Positions 51,662 to 62,441 of a DNA stretch of 64,000 nucleotides are shown piece by piece. Each line of letters opens with the position of its first letter. Position 1 is the stretch's first letter. A program made the position numbers and the translations under genes. The stretch is from Antennarius striatus. Lineage: Eukaryota > Chordata > Actinopteri > Lophiiformes > Antennariidae. A model generated the notes under the pieces. It saw nothing but the letters and a program-made list of their open reading frames with translations. It had not been told where the DNA came from and ran no database searches. The stretch spans positions 12,179,501-12,243,500 of the forward strand of contig NC_090796.1 in assembly GCF_040054535.1 (NCBI RefSeq). The letters run 5' to 3'.

Positions 51662-54600
51662 TCTGAAATTTATGGTTTAGCACAGGAAAGGGAGAACAAC
51701 ATGCTTAACACTTCAAACTGCACAGCAGGTAAGGTCAGCTGAGAGATAATGAGCAGAAAAAAAATAGAAAATAAGATTTTTAAAATGATAAAACATGACT
51801 AGGTTGGTAGAAAAGAAATGTGAAATGATAGAAGAGAGAGGAGTTAAGAATAAAAATGATATTCTCTGTGTACATAAAAAACGTCCAAAAATTTCTACAA
51901 TTATATAGACAATTTATGCATTTGCATGTGTTCACATAATCTTTTTGATGTTAATAACTGATATTTTATCATTAAATTGTGGTTTTGAAGCTGCCATTTA
52001 AGAAACTACACCATTTTCCAGTGTTGTCATTCAGAGCCCAAATACATGCATCCATGGGATTTTTTTATGTTGTTATTTATATTACTAACCTGAAAACTGT
52101 GCTTACAAAACTTTTTAAACAAAAAAATCCAATATACACAGTCAGGTTATAATGTCCAGTTGTTCAACCATGAATTTAAGTATAATTTAAACCCGACTGT
52201 TGTTTGACTTACAAGATTTATAGATTTTGGTTTTCACTAGTAAAAAAAGCAGAGTCTTTAACATGAAAGAAATTATTTAGGCCACGGCAAAAGGAGAAAT
52301 GAAACTGACGGTGATGGCATGTGACGTTTGTGATTTTTAGGCTGCTCATGGGTTCCCACATGCCCACAACCTGACACCAGCAACCTTTACAGCATAAACA
52401 TGATGTATCACTCATTTTAATGTAAAAGACATGATGAAGATCATTTGCTGTAGTCTGTACGTGAATGATTAAACACTGGCAGGCAAAAGGAAAGAACACT
52501 TTCTTTATAATAGTGCTCAAGCCGTAACAGAACAAACTAATGGCACATTACTTTAAATGTAAATTTACCATTTTTAATTTAATATACAAATAGACAAGAT
52601 GCCATTGACATGTAGACCAATTATTCAAAATGTATGTCATAACCAAAATATTAATGAAAGAAAAAATTAAAAAAATATTTAAAACTGAGTGTATACTTAC
52701 ACACCAGCATGAGAGACAGAAAGCTCAAGATAAACAAAATTTGAAAAAAAAAAAAAAAAAAGGAATCCATTAGAACAAGTGTAAGATTTTATTTTCAAAA
52801 TTGGTGATTTTAAATATATATATATATATTAAAAAGCCAGAAACTATTTTCTTATATGTGTGTCAAAATATTTTGTCCAATATTTAAATGTGATGAGATT
52901 GTAAATCGTATATGAGAAAACTTTACCTTTATAAAATGTGACATATTTCCGAAATACCGTATTATGTTTCTTGGCAATTATTATCCATAACTTGATAGAA
53001 TTAGTTGTACGAGATACAATTATGGACTTAGTTAAATACTTTAAATGGAGACAGCAAAATAGGATGTTTCCACATTCGTCGGTTGAACTAATAGTTTTAC
53101 CAGACAGATTATGATTCAGCTAAACTGGATATTTTTTAAGTCAAACTGGCAGGTTAGAAAATACAGTCACCTTTTTCTTACCTTTTAGAGGAACCTGTTA
53201 ATGTCTCACTTCACCATCAACTGGAGCAGATAAAAAAGAGAAGATTTTCTCTCTAAGTACCATCAGCAACAATACAATGACGATTGCAGAGACTGCTTAT
53301 AACGGTTATTGACTTGAGACCTTGACTGATTTATGGACTTCAAAGTTACCCATGATTTCCTTTGTGCCAACGACCTGATGCCAGTGGCACGCAACACAGT
53401 GAAGAGTGACTAAAATGTTACAGCTGCTTACTCAAACCAAAAGACGTAGCTGCAAGTCTCTCACTCTCAATTTGAGTGGAAGAGTTTACTGATATCGCAA
53501 TGAATCAAATCAGTCTGATATCCATAATGATATAAATGTTTTGGAAGAAGATGTGATTTAGGATGTTAGTAATTATTTCATTAAATGTGGCCAGCAAATG
53601 CGTTAAAATGTCATTACATTTGAGTTTTAATTTTCAGTCACATACTTTTGATGTACTGTACTGGATTGCCTTTAGATGTTTGCATGGAAACTGAATTCAG
53701 ATATTTAAATGTGTCAATTTTAACCACTCGCAATGATATTTGCAAAAGGTGTTTTTTCATTCATTCATTCATTCATTCATTCATTCATTCATTCATTCAT
53801 TCATTCATTCATTCATCTTCTCGAGGACGAGACAATAGAAATTGTCAGCCACTTACGAGTTAGCAGGTTATGCTTGAGCCGAGCCCAATTGGCTATGGCC
53901 GAGAGGTGGGGTTTACATTAAATGAGTCGCCAGGTCATCAAAGGCCTTGCAAAAGTTGTTTAAATGTTTTAAGATAAATAAATATTATAAATACTAATGC
54001 TAAATACTAATAGCAAACTAAAACGCCAAATATCCTTCAGATTTTCTTTTGGCAGTATTTCACACTTTTTTCCCCTGTTCCTACATATATTTACAAAAGC
54101 AATTTTCCTTTCATAATGTACTGTATTGTTTTGACACTGTCTGTGTAGGTTCTCAGTCATCCAGAATGAGGTAAATCAAGAAGAGCAAAAAACTGCACTT
54201 GCTTTAGGTTGATTGAAGACGTTTCACCTCTCATCATATCAAAGTGTGAATGGTTGAGCTGGTTTCTGGGGGATTTCAGGATTTTCCTCTCCCCTCATGA
54301 ATGGTAATGACTCTCAATGAAAGTCATTGTCATGGTGGATACTGTCCTTGATTTGTTTTCTGCTCCAACAGGTATATTAGTATCTGGACTCTCTATCAGT
54401 CAGTCAGAACTGAACAAGCCTCTTGGGTGAGAGGTGAAAAATCTTCAACCAACTTACAGCAAGTCCAGTTGATTATATTTTTGCTCTTCTCTTTTTTTTT
54501 ACACTGATTTTCATCTGTGAAAATGTAGTGGTATAGTACCACATTCTGTTATCAATCAAGTTATTACTGGTTTAATAATTTTTTTATTTTTCCTACTAGC

Positions 54601-55684
54601 AATGGAAGATTTCAGCTACTACGACTACTCAGACTACCCTCATTTGAATTTGAGTAACAGCACAGAGCCCACCGATTATGATTCTGACTGGTGTGAGGCC
54701 GGTGAGGAAGAGTTCACCATCAAAACCTTCCAGACTTGTGTTTTCGGCCTGATCTTCCTGCTGGGTGTGTTCGGAAACTGCCTGGTGATTGCCACCTTTG
54801 CCGTTTACCGCCGCTGCCAGCTTCGCTCCATGACAGACATCTTCCTGTTCCACCTGGCACTGGCTGACCTACTCCTGCTCCTCACGCTCCCATTGCAGGT
54901 TGTCGACACTCACCTCGGTTGGATCCTACCCATTCCCCTCTGTAAGGTCATGCGCACATGCTATGCTATCAACACGTACAGTGGACTTCTGTTACTGGCC
55001 TGTATCAGCGTTGACCGCTACCTGGTTGTGGCACAAGCCCAAGAAATGCTCAGGCTGCGCAGTCGGATATTTCTAGGTGGGACAGTAGCTGCTGCAGGAG
55101 TGTGGCTCATCGCGGTGCTCCTCAGCCTCCCTGAAATCCTCTTTTCTAATGTGTCGGGGTCAGGAAGTGATGCATACTGTGGCATGATGGGTAGTGGAAG
55201 TGCCAAAATGGCTGCCAATGGAGCCATCATTGCTGTTTTCTGCCTATCCCTGTTTGTTATGGTGACATGCTACTCTATGATTGCTAGAATGCTGCAGGAA
55301 GGGCAAGTAAATCGTAAAGGTAAAGAGTGGCGTCGTCAGCGTACCTTGAAACTGATTGTGGCTTTGGTGCTGGTTTTCATGGTATTCCAGCTGCCGTACA
55401 CTGTGGTGCTGTTACGTAAAATGGCAGGGCAGTTCTGTGGTCTTCTCCTGGAGTACATAACCTGTACTTTGGCATATACCCGCTGTTGCATCAATCCCAT
55501 CCTGTATGCCCTGGTAGGTGTACGCTTCCGAAACGATGTGCTGAGGCTCATCCATGACTCAAGTTGCCCATGTGGGCGTCAGCTGGTGCCACAGACAGTC
55601 AGCTCCATGTCTCCCTCTTCACCTGCTATCTCAGTGCTCTTAAGTCCAACATCCCCAAATGCAGCAGCCTCAGTAATGAGATAA
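51662..55684 (+). CDS. ccr10: C-C chemokine receptor 10
   Basis: A seven-helix GPCR for mucosal/epithelial chemokines (CCL27/CCL28 in mammals). The main exon 54602-55684 encodes 360 aa from MEDFSYYDYSDY, a Tyr- and Asp-rich N-terminus suited to tyrosine sulfation. Features: Cys31 (paired with a Cys in the third extracellular loop), LALADLLLLLTLP in helix 2, Cys114 before helix 3, DRYLVV at 138-143 (canonical DRY; the usual LAIV is changed) and NPILYA near 298. SCPCGRQL in the tail parallels human CCR10 (SCPSGPQ). An upstream exon ends at a GTAAGG donor after 51728. It carries an ATG (51701) in frame with the main ATG across the splice, so the protein may be longer by 10 residues; its 5' limit is a guess. 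AATAAA at 55856-55861. Linkage with ramp matches human 17q21. Confidence 0.87.
51729..54601. other. Intron or upstream region of ccr10
   Basis: AT-rich, no exon seen. Contains a poly(A) run at about 52743-52760 and an (ATTC)n array at 53757-53816. Confidence 0.5.
53757..53816. repeat. (ATTC)n tetranucleotide array
   Basis: About 15 ATTC units; the following CTTCTCGAGGACGAG resembles a retroposon edge. Confidence 0.95.
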
Positions 55685-56129
55685 GTTGCATCAGGAAATA
55701 ATAACCACTATATAGCTTGCTAAAATTTGCATATCCTTACAATCTAAATATGCTCAGCTGAACAAGTAAAGAAGGAATTATTTTGTGACGTCCAGTATCC
55801 ATTATATTAAAATTTATATATGGTATAGGCTTAAAGGCTGCTTACTTATGTAAAAAATAAATGTAGTTTAGATCCATTTTTTCTTTTTTTTCCATCTATT
55901 TCTTTATAATGTAAAAAGCTATTTCTTAACTCATGGCCGTCAAGATGACATTTATCATTAATGTGTATGACCACAGGCCCAATTTAAGTTGTCACCACTA
56001 TAACTTCTAGACTACCATCTTGAAAGAGGAGTTTTGATAATGTTGATTTAAAGATATGCTGCAAAGATTATGATAAGTTGTCAGCAAACTGCTCTATTGT
56101 TGGATTGTATACATTTTAAAACTAGAAAC

Positions 56130-56404
56130 AAGGCAGTCACAGCCTTCAACATCCCGCGCACATCCATGAATTAAAATTTTTACCCTGATCTACTTGCATA
56201 GGTCAAAGATCAAAGCTAGTGCTCTGACCTACTGTCATTGATCAAAAGTAGTAGCTTTGATCTATGGTCTTACTCACATTGGTCTTCTCCCTCGCCTTTC
56301 AATCTTATCCAGTTCCTGAGTGTACAAAAGTTGAAATTTGACCTTGACCTAGTTTTCTCAATGTCAAGGTCATCATCTCATTTTCTTTGCCGCATGTACT
56401 CTGA
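56130..56404 (+). mobile_element. Interspersed repeat, copy C
   Basis: Shares with copies A and B the start AAGGCAGTCACAG..CAACATCCCGCG, the GCTTTGATCTATGGTCT block and CAAAAGTTGAAATTTGACC. It is truncated before the end seen in copy A. Contains TGACCTTGA (56339-56347) and TCAAGGTCA (56364-56372). Confidence 0.8.
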
Positions 56405-56426
56405 CAATTACGATAAAATTGTTTAA

Positions 56427-56470
56427 GAAATTATTTCTTTCTTAAAAATTTTTAAGAAAGAAATAATTTC
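56427..56470. repeat. Perfect 44-bp palindrome
   Basis: Two 22-base arms with no spacer: the left arm starts GAAATTATTTCTTTCTTAAA and the right arm is its exact complement. It lies 23 bases after repeat copy C. Confidence 0.93.
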
Positions 56471-57423
56471 AGGATTTGGGATGGGTAAAGTTTTTTTTTA
56501 ATTTAATGAATAACTTTGGTGTTACTTGTAGTTTTCCTTATTCTCTATATACTGGCTGTTTTGTCCACTGCTTTATTTAAGTGAGATACCAAAAATTTAC
56601 ATTCATATAACTGTTTAAGTTGGACAATAAAAGAATAAATTTGTTGGAACTGTCACGAGTTGTTAATTTCTATTACTGTTTGCACATTTCATTTACTACT
56701 CATTATGTCTTGAGTTTTTCTAACCAACTGTTGTCATCATTGGTCACATTATAACCAAAAATAGTCACCAGCACGATATTTGGTCACACTTCGTTTGTTC
56801 AGAACAGAGTTGTTTTTCAGCCATCAGATGACAAAAAGCAAATGGACAGACTTTTGTAACTTTAACCACAATGATGAAGACAGCAGCACACTGATTTCAT
56901 TTCAAGGAACTGAAAATATATTCAGTACCGTCTCATGGTTGGCAAGTTGTGCTTAATGTTCAGGAGGAATAGTACACTCATATTAAAGCCTTAATCACAG
57001 TTGGTCTATTCAAAGTTATAAATAAAAACCATCAAGGTCAAAGAGTAGTTTTCACATGGTTTACTTTGACAATCTGTGTGATCTGCTTGACAATTGTACA
57101 GGTTAATATGTACAGATAGATATAATAGATCGTTTTTGTTTCTGTTTTTTTTACAGGTATTTAGTAATGTGTCTGTATAAAAACTTCATGTTGTACCTAG
57201 GTATGAGATCCCATTCAAGTCAGGTATTGGAGACACTATCTTCCACAATGTCACAACATACAAATTCTTGAAACAACACAAATCACTAAATTCATTTAGG
57301 AGGATGAGTTCAATAAAAGTAAAGACGAATTCATCAAAGGTGTGGGAGTCATTAATCATGTTTGTGTATTTTCAGTTTGTATTTGAAACTTAGGTAGGAG
57401 AGTACTCGGTGTGTCATCTGGAA

Positions 57424-58015
57424 GGAAAGTAGAAACTTAGTGGTGGAATGAGGAGGGACAAGAGTATGTACAGAGAAGTTAGCTAAGAACAAGTGGGACA
57501 CTGAGAGGACTGAGGAGAGCAGACAGAAGTACAGGGAAATGCAGCGTAAGGTGAAGGTAGAGGTAGCAAAGGCCAAACAAGGGGCTTGTGATGACTTGTA
57601 TTCTTGGTTGGACAGTATGGAGGGGGAGACTGATCTATACAGCCATACAATTAAGTTATCAGAAAGAGTAGTTGAAGCTAGACTAAGGGCAGAAGTGAAC
57701 ATTTGTGATCAGCAGTATGGTTTCATACCAAAAAAGAGTAGTATAGATGCAGGATTTGCTTTGTGGATGTTGATAGAGGAATGAAGGTTAGCCGCAGTAA
57801 GACAGAGTACATGTAAGTGAATGAGAGGGACCCAAGTGGAAGAGTAAGGTTACAGTACATCCATAAGCCAAAGAGGAGGTTTATGGATGTAGTGAAAGAG
57901 GACATGAAGGTAGTTGGCACGAGAGAAGAGGATGCAGAAGACATCTGCATCTTAAATGATTCGCTGTGTTGACCCCTGAAGGGCAAAGCCGAAAGGCAAA
58001 GAAGAAATACAGCAC
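57424..58015 (+). mobile_element. RTE-like LINE fragment, internally deleted
   Basis: Pieces of the same LINE family as 21166-21600 in collinear order: REMQRKVKVEVAKAKQGACD, then VVEARLRAEVNICDQQYGF, then after a deletion SRSKTEYM, PKRRFMDVVKEDMKVVG and the terminal CTGAAGGGCAAAGCCGAAAG. The RT active-site block is missing and stops interrupt the frame. Confidence 0.75.
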
Positions 58016-58249
58016 TTACATTCACTGGGACCCGTAGTAAAAATCAGGACCCGTACTGACCTTTGATCAATTCTCCTTTGACCTTTGTATCCTTTTTTAC
58101 TATTCTTGTGCTTTGATCTATGGTTCTTGTTACAGACATCTCTACTTATTAACTTGTTTAAGGAGGGACAAGCACAATTATAATATACAGTAGATATATC
58201 CCAACTAATAATTTGTTTTCCTGGAACTGGAAGTCTAGTTTGAGTAAAC

Positions 58250-58696
58250 ATGTGTAAACTATTAGATTTCCTCCATTTGATGGTGACTAAGAACAGGTCT
58301 TACAGTAGCACTGTCAGATACAACCAAGTGTCTGAAACGGATGAGGCACCTGAACGGGCAAATATCCCACATAATGCAAGAAGGCGCATTGTAGCGAATG
58401 ATGCACAATATGTCCCACTCACTGAGGACGAGACAAGCCAGAGTCCCCAAAGTCGAAATCAGTTGGATTTGTTCAGGGTCCGTAATTTTATCAGCAATCT
58501 GTTAATGTCTCCTCTGCGTGTGAGGATTTCCAGACTCTTTGGAAGAGGTGATATTCTGATGGATCAATGTTGGAAGGCAATGTCTAGCTGTGGTTGCTAG
58601 CTTTGTCATTAGTACAACAGAAATATAACTATGTCTCTTTTACTATTCATTTCAGGACTGGATGAAGACAATGACCATGAGCCCCTGCTGACATGA
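58250..58696 (+). CDS. Unrecognised small protein (2 coding exons, 112 aa)
   Basis: I do not recognise this gene. An open frame from 58250 runs to a donor at 58548 (GTGATA). It joins in phase 1 to 58656-58696 after a pyrimidine-rich acceptor (TTTTACTATTCATTTCAG). The product is 112 aa ending NDHEPLLT. It has no signal peptide or membrane helix; the middle is polar (ARRRIVANDAQYVPLTEDET) and a basic segment LRVRISRLFGRG precedes the acidic end. The tail E-P-L-L looks like a dileucine-type sorting signal, and the protein could be the cytoplasmic part of a membrane protein whose other exons I missed. Unspliced, the frame ends at 58600 instead. It lies between ccr10 and fmnl1. It may be a real gene or a chance frame. 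Confidence 0.4.
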
Positions 58697-59099
58697 AGAG
58701 TTGGATGATAAGAAGACCATCAGCTCACACCTACTTTGGTCTTTTGGGAAATTGTCATGATTTGGCCACTTATCTCATGGTTGCAGGGGTGAAACTATCA
58801 ATCCAAGTCCCTTCTTGGCCCTACCACTTGGCTCTTTCCCTTGATTTTTTAATGATCTAATTACAAACGGAAGAGACGGTCAAGGAAAACGTTACGCATC
58901 ATCAAGGACAAAGTAACGTTTTGGACTGATCTCGCACCATACAATATAAACATGTGATTGAATTCAATTGGATAAAAGCAAAATTGAAGTAAATTTAGTT
59001 TTTATGTTTTTCCCATGTCTGTGTGGGTTCTCTCCAGGAATGCAAATAGAGTATGTTAAAAGTACACGAGGAATCACAAGTCTAAGACTTCTCTGTACA

Positions 59100-59400
59100 G
59101 CAAGATGGTTCCAAGTTTCCCCTTCTGTGCGAAGTCTGTATGTTCTCCCCGTGTCTTCACGGGTTCTCTCCAAGTTCCCTAGCTTCATCCCACCCCCAAA
59201 AACATAGACATCAGGAAAATTGTCCATAGGTGTATGTGCCAAGGTGTTTGTGTGTCTTTCATGTGACTCCGTGGTGCACCGACACCGCCCCTGGAGTGTA
59301 CCCTGCCTCGCGTCCCAAGTCGACTGGGATAGGCTCCAGCAACCCCACGACCCGCAACAGCGTAAGCGGTTAATGAAAATGAATGAATGGAATAACAGGC
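59100..59400 (-). mobile_element. Common teleost interspersed repeat, copy 1
   Basis: GTATGTTCTCCCCGTGTCTT, CGGGTTCTCTCCAAGTTCC, ACTGGGATAGGCTCCAGCAA and an end in GAATGAATGG match a repeat found throughout fish genomes. It is opposite in orientation to copy 2 at 59680-60010. A third, shorter piece (GGCTCCAGCAGACCC.. to GATGGATGG) sits at about 59447-59560. Confidence 0.7.
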
Positions 59401-59679
59401 AGGTACTCTCACCTGCTTCACCTGAAATAATAGTAGCAGGCTGAAATAGGCTCCAGCAGACCCATAACCTGCAAGTTGGAAAAGTGGCTGTAGTTAAGAT
59501 GATGTCGATTGAACATAAGTGAATGGATGGATAGATTGATGGATGGACGGATGGATGGATGAAATGATTTTATGTATTATTTGTAATGTAATGTTATACA
59601 ACCTACAGTATTTAGATGTTCATTCGACTCAATTATAACCTCATTTTTTAAAGTATTGCGTAAAAATCTATGTATCCAT

Positions 59680-60010
59680 TTTATGTTACCGCTTCATCTG
59701 CTATACCGGGTCACAGGGAGCTGGAGCCTATCCCAGCTGGCTTAGGGCGTGAGGCGGGGGATGCCAGTGCAGTGCGGAGCCACACAGAGACACAGACAAA
59801 CACGCACGCACACACTCACTCCTACTGTCAATTTGGGACTGGCCAATCGACCTGAAGCGCATGTTTTTGGTGGTGGGAGTAAACCGGAGAACCCGGAGAG
59901 AACCCACGCAGACACGGGGAGAACATGCAAACTCTGCACAGAGTGGGACGCGAACCCGGAACTGCCTTTCTGTGCGACAGCGCTACCCACTGTGCCACCG
60001 TGCCGCCCCT
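59680..60010 (+). mobile_element. Common teleost interspersed repeat, copy 2
   Basis: TATCCCAGCTGGCTTAGGGC, ACCCGGAGAGAACCCACGCA, GACACGGGGAGAACATGCAA and the end CACTGTGCCACCGTGCCGCC are the complement of the same family as copy 1. It is better preserved and near full length. Confidence 0.75.
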
Positions 60011-61490
60011 ATGTTAAATAAAACATCAGCTTGATATGTAATTTACTTTACCATGTATAAGCAAATCGTTTCACAACACATGCCATGGTGACAAGTTTAG
60101 AAGGTTTACAGGGTTGAAGTGTTGTGTGGGCAAAGAATCATGAATAATTCTCTCATTTAGCCCATTTCAGTTTAGCCCATGAATTAGAGACCAAGGTATA
60201 AAATGAGTGTCAGTGGCAGAATGGGTGCTAAGCACTTCCGTTGTAATGTGATATTTTGACTGCTAGATGGCAGCCTGTGGACAAGACGCTGTGCACCAGT
60301 CTGTCCATAGAACAAGAATGTACTGGAAACGCTTTGATGTTGAATTGAGCCAGTTGAGGTGATTTGGATGTCTGGTTTGTCCTCCTGGTTGTCTGCTTTT
60401 TGTGGCAAATCCAACAGGAAGGAGACCCTACACTCCTTTGGTGGAAACACCTTAGTTTCCCTTAAAAGGAGGTAGAAAATGTCTCAAAGCAGAATGTTGG
60501 AATCATATAGCAGATAAAAATGCAGAGAGAATAGAATTCAGCATTTTTCTTAATTAAATTATTGGAAAAGCTGCCAAACAGTGATCTGTTGATCCACTAA
60601 TCGTTTCAGTTCCTCTGATACATTCCAAAAGTTGCATGACCAGGGTTACTCAAAAAAAGAGCCAAAATTACGCTAAAATCAGTTTAAAATCATACACCTC
60701 TTTGTGGTTCTCAAAAAAACATTAGTGATCATGTTGTTCCCGTATCTGATAGAAACCTCACAACACAGAACCAACAACTAGGTGTCACGCTTCATTTTGC
60801 CCCATGTGCTTCTGACCAGGTGTGTTAAGACATGCAGGTATCAGTGTGTCACTCATGATTTATTAACAGCTGCCTCCACCTTTCAGTAACACTCCACTCA
60901 CTATGCATCCAACTACTTGTTTAGTCAAAGTCCTTGGCCCTGTCTGGGAAATAAGTTATGTCATCGCTGCTGCTCAACTTGTGATTGTGATTATAAGTGT
61001 GATCCTCTTTAGCAGCCATGTTACTGCTGTGTTTGTGGGAACGCTGGCTATTATGAGAGCTTCTGATGGCTCAACCTTCTGCTTTGTGAGCTGCCAGTTG
61101 GCTGTTTGTAGGTCATGATGAAGACAACACATCCTTAACACATACTGCAGTTTTGATTTACTGTTTATGGGTTGACTTTATGCCACTCTTAATTCATATT
61201 GGGGTCCTGTACATAAGTCACTGAGCCAAAGATGATTAATTTCACCTTCAGCAGAATCATGAATTTCAAATGATTTTAAATATTTCACATCTTGAAAATA
61301 TAATCGTGGCATTATTCTCAACTTAAGGATTTTTGACTCAAAAAAAAAACCTATTTTCTAAGTTTGTGTCAGGGATGCGATACTACAACTTCCTGTAGAA
61401 TAGAAAGCATTTCTTGTCGTACATGGAGGCATTAGGACCCAGGAAGCTTGGATCTCTCAGTTTCTCTTCTTTTAAACCTGATGGCTGCTG

Positions 61491-61492
<2 letters not shown>

Positions 61493-61576
<84 letters not shown>
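61493..61576. repeat. (CT)n microsatellite
   Basis: About 42 CT units. Frames reading Leu-Ser or Arg-Glu repeats here are artefacts. Confidence 0.97.
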
Positions 61577-61580
<4 letters not shown>

Positions 61581-62297
61581 CTCTCCATCTCTCCATCTCA
61601 CTCACTGTCCCTGTTTTGGATAAACAGAGTGGCTGCCTACTGGATCTCTGCCTGGCTTTTCCTTTTTTTAAAAAAAAATTCTTCTGGTCATGGAAATCAA
61701 AGTCCCAGACTGCTAGCATCCAACAACAGATGGAGATTTTAAGAAGACCTGCAAATCCATTGAAGTCTTCAGCTTTTTCAGTTGTTGCATCCAGAGTTTT
61801 CTCTTCATCTGGAGGAGAAATATCACAGAAGTGAAACCTTTCTTTTCAATCATTTTGTCTTAAGTGTTTCTTTTTATTGCAGCGTTGTCCAGTGCGACAG
61901 AACGACAGACTTTGAACTCTATCCCCTCCCCTTTTCTGTTTCACTCATTCAGCTGTCACTCCTTCTGTCACTCTCAGGATATCCCCTTCCCTCTGTCTAG
62001 TGTTTCATAAGGCATCAGGAACTCATTCAGAGGCATGGGTAGATTTCATCCCAATGCTTTCTCTTTGTTTAAGAATATGGACAAGTCAGGAGTGACACTT
62101 GAGCATCAATCAACAGACTGGGGTCATGGAAATAATGGAAGGTCACAGATGGGGGCTTCACAAGCTTTTAAATGAAGTTTAGTCAAATTTATATCAAGTT
62201 GTTTTTTTAATTAAATTGTTTGCACCTTGTTTTAGCCAGGACAATTTTTTATTTATTTATTGAATGTTCACTTCTCGGCTCTATCGGATATACACTC

Positions 62298-62441
62298 ATG
62301 GGAAATGCAGCAGGAAGTATGGAGGTACCCCAAGGGAAGGAGGGCAAGACAGTGTCCACTGGCTCCCAGAAACAAACCAAGGGGCCGAAACTCCCGATGC
62401 CACCTGAGGAAGAACTTGAGCATCGCTTCGGCGCAGTTCTG
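62298..62441 (+). CDS. fmnl1: Formin-like 1, first coding exon only
   Basis: Encodes the first 48 residues of a diaphanous-related formin that nucleates and elongates actin in leukocytes and other cells. The start MGNAAGSMEVPQGKEG carries the myristoylation consensus at Gly2, and MGNAAGS is identical to the start of human FMNL1 (FMNL2 and FMNL3 differ). The segment PMPPEEELEHRFGAVL lines up with the PMP..ELEERF stretch that opens the GTPase-binding region in all FMNLs. The exon ends in phase 0 at a GTGAGT donor (62442). The rest of the gene lies right of the window. FMNL1 is at human 17q21.31, in keeping with ccr10 and ramp. Which teleost paralogue (a or b) is unknown. Confidence 0.85.

Larger units (their letters stand above)
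55685..58249. other. Repeat-rich interval downstream of ccr10
   Basis: Contains the ccr10 3' UTR, interspersed repeat copy C (56130-56404), a 44-bp palindrome (56427-56470) and a LINE fragment (57424-58015). Further short matches to the interspersed repeat (TGCTTTGATCTATGG at about 58108) suggest another remnant. No gene. Confidence 0.65.
58697..62297. other. Interval before fmnl1, repeat-rich
   Basis: Holds inverted copies of a common fish repeat (59100-59400 and 59680-60010), a (CT)n array (61493-61576) and otherwise AT-rich DNA. An open frame at 60903-61118 is hydrophobic but has no splice context or recognised similarity. Confidence 0.55.

Noticed and set aside
60903-61118. A 71-codon hydrophobic frame
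   Set aside because: Short, unsupported by splice sites, promoter or similarity.
61383-61834. Leu-Ser and Arg-Glu repeat frames
   Set aside because: Artefacts of the (CT)n array.
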